From: Sphingomonas leidyi
GTDB taxonomy: Bacteria > Pseudomonadota > Alphaproteobacteria > Sphingomonadales > Sphingomonadaceae
Assembly (NCBI RefSeq): GCF_011761945.1
Contig: NZ_JAASQV010000001.1
Span: 248,001-312,000 of the forward strand
Direction: 5' to 3'
DNA: 64,000 nucleotides
The notes below the pieces were generated by a model, which was given only the letters and a program-made list of their open reading frames with translations, was not told where the DNA came from and did not search any database. Below, piece after piece: positions 8,379 through 17,110 of this stretch. Within the stretch, counting starts at the first letter, position 1; each line of letters opens with the position of its first letter. A program made the translations under genes and the position numbers.

Positions 8379-8753
8379 ATGATCCGGATTCTGCTGGCCG
8401 AGGATGACCGCGTGATGCGGGAATACCTTACCCGGGCGCTTGAGCGTTCGGGCTATGCGGTCAGCGCGGTCGATCGCGGCACCGCGGCGATACCGCTGCT
8501 CGAGAACGAGCGCTTCGACCTGCTGCTAACCGATATCGTGATGCCCGAGATGGACGGCATCGAGCTGGCCCAGAAGGCGAGCGAGATCGCGCCGGACATG
8601 CGGGTGATGTTCATCACCGGCTTCGCGGCGGTGACGCTCAAGGCCGGCAAGCAGGTGCCCCAGGCGCGGGTGCTCTCCAAGCCCTTCCATCTGCGCGACC
8701 TGGTGCTCGAGGTGGATCGGCTGTTCGAAGCGGAGAATGCCGGGTTCAATTGA
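8379..8753 (+). CDS. cpdR: CpdR-type single-domain response regulator
   Basis: Protein of 124 residues consisting only of a receiver domain: acidic pocket E8/D9/D10, phospho-acceptor Asp52 in LLLTDIVMPEMDG, switch Thr in MFITGF, and the conserved lysine in LSKPFHLRDL. The sequence matches alphaproteobacterial CpdR closely. In Caulobacter, unphosphorylated CpdR brings ClpXP to the cell pole and primes destruction of CtrA-pathway proteins and PdeA; phosphorylation comes through CckA-ChpT. The presence of ctrA in this same window fits that circuit. The gene is monocistronic, followed by the tRNA-Val gene. Confidence 0.92.
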   Translation: MIRILLAEDDRVMREYLTRALERSGYAVSAVDRGTAAIPLLENERFDLLLTDIVMPEMDGIELAQKASEIAPDMRVMFITGFAAVTLKAGKQVPQARVLSKPFHLRDLVLEVDRLFEAENAGFN

Positions 8754-8800
8754 GGTTTTCGATTCCTGCGGTGCCGACCCGCAAAAACTGAAAAGCGTGC

Positions 8801-8829
8801 TTGCACGGGTCTGTGTTGCCCGCTAAAGG
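8801..8829 (+). promoter_or_regulatory. probable tRNA-Val promoter
   Basis: TTGCAC (8801-8806), a 17-bp spacer and TAAAGG (8824-8829) lie 31 bp before the first base of the tRNA. Matches to the consensus boxes are partial, so this is a moderate call. Confidence 0.4.
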
Positions 8830-8859
8830 CCCGCTTCCCGTTTCGGCCGACAGGCCAAT

Positions 8860-8934
8860 GGGCGCGTAGCTCAGTGGTAGAGCACTGTGTTGACATCGCA
8901 GGGGTCGCAAGTTCAATCCTTGCCGCGCCCACCA
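8860..8934 (+). tRNA. tRNA-Val (anticodon GAC)
   Basis: A complete 75-base cloverleaf can be drawn. The acceptor stem is GGGCGCG / CGCGCCC, the D-arm GCTC-AGTGGTA-GAGC and the anticodon arm CTGTG-TTGACAT-CGCAG with anticodon GAC. The variable region is five bases, the T-arm is GCAAG-TTCAATC-CTTGC, and the discriminator A is followed by an encoded CCA. It would read GUC and GUU valine codons. Confidence 0.97.
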
Positions 8935-8943
8935 TATAGAAAA

Positions 8944-8974
8944 GCCGCCAGGTCACCGATCTGGCGGCTTTTTT
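8944..8974 (+). terminator. intrinsic terminator of tRNA-Val
   Basis: 8-bp stem GCCGCCAG / CTGGCGGC with a 9-base loop and six T, ending 40 bases after the tRNA. Confidence 0.9.
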
Positions 8975-9022
8975 GATGCCTTGCACTGGTGCCGCGCCGC
9001 GCTTTGGCGCATCCTTGGCCGC

Positions 9023-9844
9023 ATGCGGGAACAGGCTTCGGAATATGATTGGGCGGGCGGTCGCGGCGCCCAGTGGCGCGACCAGCTCGACGGGATGGAG
9101 GCGATGCTTGCGCCGGTCGATGCGCCGTTCGTCGCGGCGCTGGCGCTGGATGCGCCCTGTCGCATTGCCGAAATCGCGTGCGGAGGCGGCGGCACGACGC
9201 GCGCCATCGCCGCGGCGGCGCCGGCCGGCAGCGACATCACCGGCTTCGACATTTCGCCCGACCTGGTCGCCGCCGCCACCGCGCGGGCGGGCACGGTGGC
9301 GCGCTTCGTCGAGGCGGATGTCGCGCGCTACCGGCCCGAGCGGCGGTTCGATCGGCTGGCCTCGCGCTTCGGGGTGATGTTCTTCGACGATCCGGCTGCG
9401 GCCTTTGCCAATCTGCGCCACTGGCTGGCACCGGGCGGGCGGCTGGCCTTCGCGGTCTGGGGGCCGGTGGGCGAAGTCGGTTTCATGGCGCAGATCCGCG
9501 CCGCGATCGCATCCGTGGTCGAATTGCCGCCGGCCGATCCCGATGCCCCCGGCCCGGTTCGCTATGGCGACCCCGCCAGGCTGATCGCGCTGCTGGATGC
9601 CGCCGGTTTCCAGGGCGCCGCCAGCCATAGCTGGCACGGCGCGCTGCCCGTGCCAGCCGCCACGCCCGAGGCCGCGGCCGATTTCCTGCTTGCCTCCTCG
9701 TCGACGGCGGCGCCGTTGCTCGGTGCGCCGCCGGCCCAGCGCGAGGCGGCGCGCGCCCGCCTGGCCGAAGCCTGTGCGGGCCATTGGCGGGACGGCAATG
9801 CCTGGATGCCGGTGCGGGTGGAGATCGTCACCGCCGCCGGCTAG
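9023..9844 (+). CDS. SAM-dependent methyltransferase (class I)
   Basis: Protein of 273 residues from the ATG at 9023 (MREQASEYDWAGG). An upstream in-frame ATG at 8981 would lie directly against the tRNA terminator and adds residues not typical of the family. The Rossmann-fold motif I is unusual but clear: IAEIACGGGGTTRAIA, followed by motif II GFDISPDLV, acidic FVEADVARY and post-motif LAPGGRLAFAVWGP. The sequence style is that of small-molecule or quinone-type methyltransferases (ubiE/Methyltransf_11 group). The substrate is not deducible. Its TAG stop lies inside the left arm of a long palindrome shared with the convergent chemoreceptor gene. Confidence 0.85.
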   Translation: MREQASEYDWAGGRGAQWRDQLDGMEAMLAPVDAPFVAALALDAPCRIAEIACGGGGTTRAIAAAAPAGSDITGFDISPDLVAAATARAGTVARFVEADVARYRPERRFDRLASRFGVMFFDDPAAAFANLRHWLAPGGRLAFAVWGPVGEVGFMAQIRAAIASVVELPPADPDAPGPVRYGDPARLIALLDAAGFQGAASHSWHGALPVPAATPEAAADFLLASSSTAAPLLGAPPAQREAARARLAEACAGHWRDGNAWMPVRVEIVTAAG

Positions 9845-9896
9845 AGTCGTTTTCAGTAGGACGGTGCCGATTCAGCGGAGCTGAAAACGACTCTAG
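9841..9896. repeat. 56-bp palindromic element between convergent genes, carrying both stop codons
   Basis: Perfect 16-bp inverted arms CTAGAGTCGTTTTCAG (9841-9856) and CTGAAAACGACTCTAG (9881-9896) enclose a 24-base loop. The methyltransferase TAG (9842-9844) and the chemoreceptor TAG (9895-9893, minus strand) are the mirror-image CTAG ends of the element. It could act as a bidirectional transcription terminator despite lacking a long T-tract; each arm carries a TTTT run. I did not notice a second copy in the window. Confidence 0.8.
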
Positions 9897-11236
9897 GCGA
9901 CGCGCAGTTCCGCCAGAAAGGCATGGACCTGGTCCGACAGGGCATCGGCGCCGACATGGAGCCTGCCCGCAACGTCGCGCATCGCGCGTGCCTGGTCCGA
10001 AGCATCGCGCGAAGTGCCGCCGATCGCCTCGACGTCGCGCTGGATGCCGGTGCTCGCATGCACTGCCTCGTCCACGTTGCGCGCGATCGTGCGCGTCGCT
10101 TCCTCCTGCCGGGCGACGGCGCTTTCCACCGCGTCGGCCAGCGCCGCCATCGCGCCGATCGCCTGCTCGACGCGGCTGTGCCCCGCGGCGACCTCGTCTA
10201 TCCCGCCGCGGATCTCGCGGACATGCGCAGTGATCCGGTCGGCCGCGATGCCGGTCTGGGTCGAGAGCTGCTTCACTTCGTTCGCCACCACGGTGAAGCC
10301 GCGCCCCGCCTCGCCGGCGCGCGCCGCCTCGATCGTCGCATTGAGCGCGAGCAGGTTCACCTGCCGGGCGATGTCGCTGATCAGCCCGATCACCGAATCG
10401 ATCGATTGCGCCGAATGGAGCAGGTCGCGCGTCCGCGCGCTCCCGCTCTCCACCAGTTGCGAGACCGCCGCCGCCGCCTGGCGCGCATCGCTGGTATTGT
10501 GGGCGATGCCGGAGAGCGCGCCGGCCAGCTCGCGCCCGCGCGCGGCGATCTCCGCCATGTTGTCGCTCGTCTGCGAGGCGGCGGTCGCCACCGCCAGGGC
10601 GCGGTCGCCCACGCCGCTCGCCCGGTCCGCCGTCAGCACCGCGCCATCCTCGAGCGCAGTCGAGAGCAGGCCCATGTCGTGCGACAGCGCCTCCACCTGC
10701 GCCTCGAAGCGTCGGCTCGCCGCCTCGATCCGCGCCGCGCGCTCCACCTGCGCGCGCGCCGTCGCCACTTCGCGCTCGGCGGCGAGATGGACGAGCCGGC
10801 GGTTGTTCACCGTCGCCTGCACCCGGCCGCTCCGGGTCAGGATCATCCCCTCCGATCCGCCCGAAGCGCGGTAGCTCTCCATCAGCCGGGCGAGGTCGTC
10901 GGTCATCTCCGCCACCGGACAGGCGCGGACATAGCGCGATACCGCCGCGCCATAGGAAGGGTTGCGCATCAGCGCATGGCCGAAGGGATTGAGCAGCAGC
11001 CGCCGCACGTCCTTCTCGAAGATCGCGCCGAGCGGGCGCCCGCGCTCGTCGACGATCGCCACCAGCCGCAGCTCGGGATCGTTGCCGAACAGCTCCGCCG
11101 CCCGCCACATCGTGTCGGTAAGCGTTAGCAACGGCGGATTGAGCTCGCGCTCGGTAAGCCAGGTGCCGCCTGGGGCGGGCGAGGGATCGGCCAAGGACAT
11201 CCCCCGCCGGATAGGGGGCGGTTGGTAAATGCGCAC
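9893..11236 (-). CDS. soluble methyl-accepting chemotaxis-type protein with N-terminal CBS-like region
   Basis: Protein of 447 residues without any membrane segment. The C-terminal half is a coiled-coil signalling domain with the conserved hairpin tip region seen as ISDIARQVNLLALNATIEAARAGEAGRGFTVVANEVKQLS. The N-terminal 150 residues contain a CBS-like stretch (LVAIVDERGRPLGAIFEKDVRRLLL and GMILTRSGRVQATVNNRRL) that may sense a nucleotide or other cytoplasmic ligand. It begins at GTG 11236 or ATG 11200; neither has a strong ribosome site. No chemotaxis kinase gene lies nearby, so it may feed a pathway other than motility. Its stop codon lies in the 9841-9896 palindrome. Confidence 0.85.
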   Translation of the reverse strand: MRIYQPPPIRRGMSLADPSPAPGGTWLTERELNPPLLTLTDTMWRAAELFGNDPELRLVAIVDERGRPLGAIFEKDVRRLLLNPFGHALMRNPSYGAAVSRYVRACPVAEMTDDLARLMESYRASGGSEGMILTRSGRVQATVNNRRLVHLAAEREVATARAQVERAARIEAASRRFEAQVEALSHDMGLLSTALEDGAVLTADRASGVGDRALAVATAASQTSDNMAEIAARGRELAGALSGIAHNTSDARQAAAAVSQLVESGSARTRDLLHSAQSIDSVIGLISDIARQVNLLALNATIEAARAGEAGRGFTVVANEVKQLSTQTGIAADRITAHVREIRGGIDEVAAGHSRVEQAIGAMAALADAVESAVARQEEATRTIARNVDEAVHASTGIQRDVEAIGGTSRDASDQARAMRDVAGRLHVGADALSDQVHAFLAELRVA

Positions 11237-11357
11237 TTAGCCCAGCGTTACAGTACCGAGACAAAGCGCATTTTTTCGCGAGTTGCGGCCGATTCTTCCC
11301 GAAAAACGCGCCGCGGACTGTAACCCGGTTGTCATCTGCCGATGCCTAGGGCGGGGA

Positions 11358-11978
11358 ATGAAGCTCAGCATCGAGAATCTGGCCCTGAACCGGGGCGAAC
11401 GCCGCGTGCTCGAGGGCGTGGACGCGGTGTTCGAGCCGGGCAGGGTGACGGCGATTCTCGGTGCGGCCGGCGCGGGCAAGGCCCTGTTGCTGCGCGCGAT
11501 CGCCGGCCGTGCCGATGCCGATGCCGGCCATGTCCGGCTGGGCGGTAGGCTGATCGGTCGCCTGGGCCGGGCCGAGCGCGCCCGGGCGATCGCGCTGGTC
11601 GAGCGGGATCGCCACCGCCTGCTCGGCCGGGGTTCCGCCGATCTCGCTGCCGCGCTCGTCGCCCGCCCTGACTGGCTGCTGGCCGAGGATCCGCTGAGCG
11701 CGCTCGACCCGGCCGCGCAATTCGCCCGGATCGCGCAGCTGCGCGCGGCCGCCGGGCAGGGGATGGGCATCGTCGTCGCGCTCGCCGATCCGGTGCTGGC
11801 CGCGCGCGTGGCGGATGCGGTGCTGCTGCTGGGCGGCGGCCGCATGATCGCCTTTGGCGCGCCCGGCGAAGCGCTCGCCCATCAGCCGCTACGCGCGGCG
11901 TTCGGCGTGGAGGTGATGATGATCGGCGACGCGCAGGGCCGCCTCCTTCCCGTGCCGATCAGCTGCCTCCCGGCCTGA
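11358..11978 (+). CDS. degenerate ABC-transporter ATP-binding subunit
   Basis: Protein of 206 residues with the overall layout of a FecE/HmuV-type ABC ATPase but eroded motifs. The P-loop is GAAGAGKA (35-42), with Ala where Ser/Thr should bind magnesium. The LSGGQ signature and the roughly 30 residues around it are missing. Walker B is WLLAEDP instead of LLLDEP. The D-loop SALDP remains, and the switch histidine is replaced (ALADPVLAARVAD). No permease or binding protein is adjacent. It may be a non-hydrolysing paralogue or a decaying gene, yet the frame is intact. Start chosen at the ATG at 11358 behind GGGCGGGGA. Confidence 0.75.
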   Translation: MKLSIENLALNRGERRVLEGVDAVFEPGRVTAILGAAGAGKALLLRAIAGRADADAGHVRLGGRLIGRLGRAERARAIALVERDRHRLLGRGSADLAAALVARPDWLLAEDPLSALDPAAQFARIAQLRAAAGQGMGIVVALADPVLAARVADAVLLLGGGRMIAFGAPGEALAHQPLRAAFGVEVMMIGDAQGRLLPVPISCLPA

Positions 11979-12027
11979 GCTTTCCCGTCGGCCGGTGCGT
12001 GACAGCGCCCGTCGCTTGTGCCACTGC

Positions 12028-12040
12028 GTAATTAAATTAC
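12028..12040. promoter_or_regulatory. AT-rich palindrome upstream of mmsA (possible operator)
   Basis: Perfect palindrome GTAATT-A-AATTAC in very GC-rich surroundings, 40 bp before the mmsA ATG. Its symmetry and position fit a dimeric repressor or activator site; the protein that binds is unknown. Confidence 0.4.
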
Positions 12041-12079
12041 ACGAACGAGTCGGGCCGGCGGAGTCCGCAGGAGAGCGAA

Positions 12080-13576
<1,497 letters not shown>

Positions 13577-13580
13577 CCGG

Positions 13581-14003
13581 ATGCCGGCACGCATCCGATA
13601 CTCGCTCGTTGCGGCGATCTGCGGACTTTGGGTGGCGTCACTCTTCCTGCCCGTATTCGATGCAGGCGGGCCGGGCTGGATCTTGCTCGCAATGGGGTGG
13701 CTGGGCATTGGGATCGGCGAACTGAGCTGGCTTGCCAATCCGCTGCTCCTTGTGCTCGTGGTGCTGCTGCTGCCGACCCATATACGCGGCAGCAAGCGAT
13801 TCCTGGCTTGCGCGGTGTTCCTCGGGTTCGTCCTGCTCCGCGAAGCGATGCGCAGTACGATCATGGTCAACGAAGCGGGTACGCTCGAGCCCGTTCAGCG
13901 TTTTGCGGGCTGCTATGCGTGGATGGGGGCAGTATCTCTGGGCATGATTGCGGCCGCGGTCCAATGGGGGTTCGCGTCGCGGCCAGCGCCGGCGTGCGGT
14001 TAG
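13581..14003 (+). CDS. small integral membrane protein, unknown function
   Basis: Protein of 140 residues with four predicted membrane helices: YSLVAAICGLWVASLFLPVF, a glycine/tryptophan-rich WILLAMGWLGIGIGEL, LLLVLVVLLLP, and a last one near MGAVSLGMIAAAVQWGF. I do not recognise a family. It begins 4 bp after the mmsA stop and is probably co-transcribed, though a role in valine use is not implied by the sequence. Its stop overlaps the stop of the convergent hydroxylase-like gene by 4 bp (14000-14003). Confidence 0.7.
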   Translation: MPARIRYSLVAAICGLWVASLFLPVFDAGGPGWILLAMGWLGIGIGELSWLANPLLLVLVVLLLPTHIRGSKRFLACAVFLGFVLLREAMRSTIMVNEAGTLEPVQRFAGCYAWMGAVSLGMIAAAVQWGFASRPAPACG

Positions 14004-14794
14004 GCTTGCAACCGCTTCGTCTTGCCCATTCCGAACCACGGCACCGCCGCCGCTTCGAAATGCGCGTGGTAGCGCGGGTGCTCGGTACCCATCCAGCGAT
14101 CCCACCAGGTGAAGTAGAGCCCGAAATTATGTCCGCCGCCGCTATGGTGCAGGTCATGATGCGTCGCCGTGGTCAGCCAGGCGGTGAGGGGGAAGCGCGT
14201 GAAGCCCGGCGGCATCAGCTCGTGCCCCGAATGGCCCAGCACGTTGCGGCCGATCTGGTGGAGCAGGAAGGCGAGCACCACGACCGCGTGCATCGGCACG
14301 AACAGCAGGAAGAGCGGCAGGAACATGCCCTCCAGCACGCCCTCGATCGGGGCGAAGCTGTACGCCGCCCAGGGCGTCGGCGTGCGCGACTTGTGATGGG
14401 TCAGGTGCGCGCGGCGGAACATCGCCCTGGTGTGCAGCCCGCGGTGCATCCAGTAGAAATAGGCATCGTGGACGACCACGATGGCCACGAACTCCAGCGC
14501 TGCCTGCCACCAGGCCGGCAGGGCGAAGCCCATATGGATGATTCCCGCCTGGTTCATCGCCAGCGTGACGATGCTCCACAGCGCGAAGATGCCGACCGAC
14601 AGCATCGAATGGCCGAACTCGCGGGCGCGATCCCCCTTGGCGGGCGCGCGCTTCTGGATGCGCCGGGCGGCGGTCCAGCGCGCGCCGGCCCAGAGGATGG
14701 CGGTCATCCCGCCGGCGGCGGCGAGATAGCGGGCCAGTTCGACGGCGAAGCTGTGTGCGCCGTGCGCGGCGAGCGGTACGATCCAATGTGGCAT
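14000..14794 (-). CDS. sterol desaturase / fatty acid hydroxylase family protein
   Basis: Protein of 264 residues with several membrane helices and the histidine clusters that bind the di-iron centre: HDAYFYWMHRGLH, HLTHHKSR, and the C-terminal THHDLHHSGGGHNFG. These eight or more histidines define the FA_hydroxylase superfamily. Members oxidise lipid chains, carotenoids or sterols in the membrane; in sphingomonads such enzymes hydroxylate sphingolipid or carotenoid precursors, but the substrate here cannot be read. It stands alone, convergent with the gene at 13581 and 93 bp downstream of the AraC-type gene on the same strand. Confidence 0.88.
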   Translation of the reverse strand: MPHWIVPLAAHGAHSFAVELARYLAAAGGMTAILWAGARWTAARRIQKRAPAKGDRAREFGHSMLSVGIFALWSIVTLAMNQAGIIHMGFALPAWWQAALEFVAIVVVHDAYFYWMHRGLHTRAMFRRAHLTHHKSRTPTPWAAYSFAPIEGVLEGMFLPLFLLFVPMHAVVVLAFLLHQIGRNVLGHSGHELMPPGFTRFPLTAWLTTATHHDLHHSGGGHNFGLYFTWWDRWMGTEHPRYHAHFEAAAVPWFGMGKTKRLQA

Positions 14795-14887
14795 GTCGCA
14801 TCCTCGAAAGCGGATGCCGCCTTGTTAGGCCGCGCCGCCGCGCCGGTCCCGCCGCGCCCGGAAAATGCCGCGCATTTCCGGAATCGA

Positions 14888-15940
14888 TCAGCCTTTTTCG
14901 GGATCGAGGATCGCGGCGCGCCGATATTCGCTGGGGCTGGTGCCCGTGGCGTCGCGAAAGGCGCGGTTGAACGGGGCGAGGCTGCCATAGCCCAGGTCCA
15001 TCGCCAGGGTGAGCACCGGCAGGTCCACCCTGGCCGGGTCGCCCAGCCAGGCCTTGGCATCGGCGATGCGGTGCGAATTGAGGAAATCCGAGAAGTTGCG
15101 ATAGCCCAGCCGCTGGTTGATCAGTGCGCGCAGCCGGTGTTCGGGCACGCCCAGCTTGCCGGCGAGCACGCCGATGCCGAGCCCGGGCTCGCGGTGGATA
15201 TGGGCGGCCATCGCCGCGTCGAGCTTCTGCTTGAGCACATGCTCGGCCGGCGACAGCGGCGCGCGCGGGGGCGGCGGCGCGGCCTTGTCGAACAGCAGCT
15301 CGGCATTGGCCGTGAGCATCGCGGCGCCGAATGCCAGGATCGCGATCAGCGCGGTGCCCGACTGGAGCAGCATCAGCCAGATGTCGGTACGCAGCAGGTC
15401 GTACACGCTTTCCACCACCACGATGCCCAGGGTCTGCACGCCCACCACGATCACGAAGCCCAGCCGGAACATGCGGCGCTTCTCGAGCAGGTCGTCGCCG
15501 CGATTGGCGATGGCGATGACGATGGCGTGCACCGCGAGCAGGAAGGCGATGCCGTGCTGCACCGCGCCCGCCGCCACCGGCCGCTGGTGCGTCACATAGA
15601 GCGCGTGGGTGAAGAGCATCCAGTCGATCAGCGTCACGCCCAGGGCGAGGGCGAACAGGCGCTTGTCGATCGGCCGCTCGAAGATCAGATGGGCGAACAC
15701 CCACAGCGCCAGCGGGGCGTTGAGCGAGAAGATCTGGATCACCGGCCAGGCCGCGGAACGCCACAGCTGCAATGCGGGCGAGACGATCGCGAGATAGGCC
15801 GCCACGCACACCAGCAGCGCGATCGTCGCCCGGCGGATCGGGGCAGGCGCGCCGCTGCGGGCCGCCACCAGCGCCATCAGCAGCAGCTGGCCGACTCCCA
15901 TCAGCCGCATCGCCGTATCGATAAGCAACAGCCGCTCCAT
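14888..15940 (-). CDS. membrane-anchored AraC-family transcription regulator
   Basis: Protein of 350 residues. The first 215 are hydrophobic with about seven membrane helices (for example LLLMALVAARSG, ATIALLVCVAAYLAIV, LGFVIVVGVQTLGIVVV). The C-terminus is an AraC DNA-binding domain: helix-turn-helix one in LGIGVLAGKLGVPEHRLRALINQ, helix-turn-helix two in VLTLAMDLGYGSLAPFNRAFRDATGTSPSEYR. A membrane sensor linked to an AraC domain suggests perception of a membrane or extracellular cue. It is divergent from the polysaccharide deacetylase (71 bp between starts), a natural target. Confidence 0.88.
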   Translation of the reverse strand: MERLLLIDTAMRLMGVGQLLLMALVAARSGAPAPIRRATIALLVCVAAYLAIVSPALQLWRSAAWPVIQIFSLNAPLALWVFAHLIFERPIDKRLFALALGVTLIDWMLFTHALYVTHQRPVAAGAVQHGIAFLLAVHAIVIAIANRGDDLLEKRRMFRLGFVIVVGVQTLGIVVVESVYDLLRTDIWLMLLQSGTALIAILAFGAAMLTANAELLFDKAAPPPPRAPLSPAEHVLKQKLDAAMAAHIHREPGLGIGVLAGKLGVPEHRLRALINQRLGYRNFSDFLNSHRIADAKAWLGDPARVDLPVLTLAMDLGYGSLAPFNRAFRDATGTSPSEYRRAAILDPEKG

Positions 15941-16011
15941 GCGCAGCCTTATGGCGCCGCCCTCCGCCAGCGTCTATTGGCGGGGATGGCTGGAACCAGG
16001 GGGAAGGGGCG

Positions 16012-17010
16012 ATGACCGGGTTGCGCTTCGTGCTCAAGGCGATGATCGCCTGCATCGCGCTGGCGATGGTGGTGCCGGGCAAGCGCACGATCAGCGTGAT
16101 CGCGTCGACGCCGCCCCAGGCGGCCAAGCGCATCGCGCTCAGCTTCGACGACGTGCCGCGCGGCCGCGGCGCCTTCCTCACACCCGACGAGCGCACCGCG
16201 CGCCTGGTCGAGACCTTTCGCTCGCGCCACGTCCCCCAGCCGGTCTTCTTCCTCAATCCCAACCGGATCGTCCATTTCGGCGACGGGATCGACGCGCCGA
16301 AGCGCATCGCCGCCTATGTCGCGGCCGGCGGGGTGCTCGGCAACCACACCAATACGCATCTCAAGCTGTCCAAGGTCGCGGCGGAGGCTTTCCTCGCCGA
16401 TATCGATCGCGCCCAGGCCTATCTGAAGACGCAGGGCAAGGCGTATCGCCCCTGGCTGCGCTTCCCCTATCTGGACGAGGGCGGGCCCGACAAGGCGAAG
16501 CGCGACGCCGTCCGCGCCGGGCTGGCCGCGCGCGGGATGATGAACGGCTATGCGACGATCGACGGCTCGGACTGGAACATGGAAGGCCAGGCCATCGCTG
16601 CGCGCAAGGCGGGCAAGACCGTCGACATGGAGGCGCTGCGCGACCTCTATGTCGAGACGCACGTCCAGTCCGCCGATTTCGGCGACGATCTGGCCCGTCG
16701 CGCGCTCGGCCGCTCGCCCGCGCACGTCCTGCTGCTGCACGAGACCGACATGGCGGGCCTGTTCCTGGGCGACCTGATTGACGCGCTGCGCCAGGACGGC
16801 TGGGAGATCATCGGCGCCGACGAGGCCTATGCCGACCCGATCCACCGCGAGCGCCCGGACGTTGCATGGACGGCGGGCACGATGATCGAGCAGCTCGCCT
16901 GGGAGAAGAAGCTCGCCAAGCCCCGCTGGTACGAGCGCAACGACGTGAAGATCGCCAATGCGCTCTTCGCCGAGCGCGTGCTGCACGAGAAGGTGGGGGC
17001 GGGGAAATGA
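16012..17010 (+). CDS. polysaccharide deacetylase family protein (CE4)
   Basis: Protein of 332 residues with a hydrophobic N-terminus (signal or anchor, residues 6-22), so it acts in the periplasm. The NodB-homology motifs are present: SFDDVPRGRG (motif 1), NHTNTH (motif 2, metal histidines), RFPYLDEGG (motif 3) and VLLLHETDM (motif 5). It probably removes acetyl or similar groups from an amino sugar polymer. The gene is divergent from a membrane AraC regulator. The first in-frame ATG is used; 100 bp downstream begins the acyl-CoA dehydrogenase. Confidence 0.87.
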   Translation: MTGLRFVLKAMIACIALAMVVPGKRTISVIASTPPQAAKRIALSFDDVPRGRGAFLTPDERTARLVETFRSRHVPQPVFFLNPNRIVHFGDGIDAPKRIAAYVAAGGVLGNHTNTHLKLSKVAAEAFLADIDRAQAYLKTQGKAYRPWLRFPYLDEGGPDKAKRDAVRAGLAARGMMNGYATIDGSDWNMEGQAIAARKAGKTVDMEALRDLYVETHVQSADFGDDLARRALGRSPAHVLLLHETDMAGLFLGDLIDALRQDGWEIIGADEAYADPIHRERPDVAWTAGTMIEQLAWEKKLAKPRWYERNDVKIANALFAERVLHEKVGAGK

Positions 17011-17110
17011 CGCCGCGCCGGGGCAGACCATCCCATTTCCCTCCCTGGACGGGAGTTTCGATGTCGACTTTCTCATCGCCGGCGCGTTTTCCCGGCCCAA
17101 GGACCCAGCC

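Noticed and set aside
8981..9022. Earlier ATG for the methyltransferase
   Set aside because: It would start 6 bp after the tRNA terminator T-tract; the ATG at 9023 gives the family-like N-terminus.
13628..16015. 795-codon frame on the plus strand
   Set aside because: It lies antisense to the hydroxylase and AraC genes, which have clear motifs; composition is Arg/Gln/His-rich shadow.
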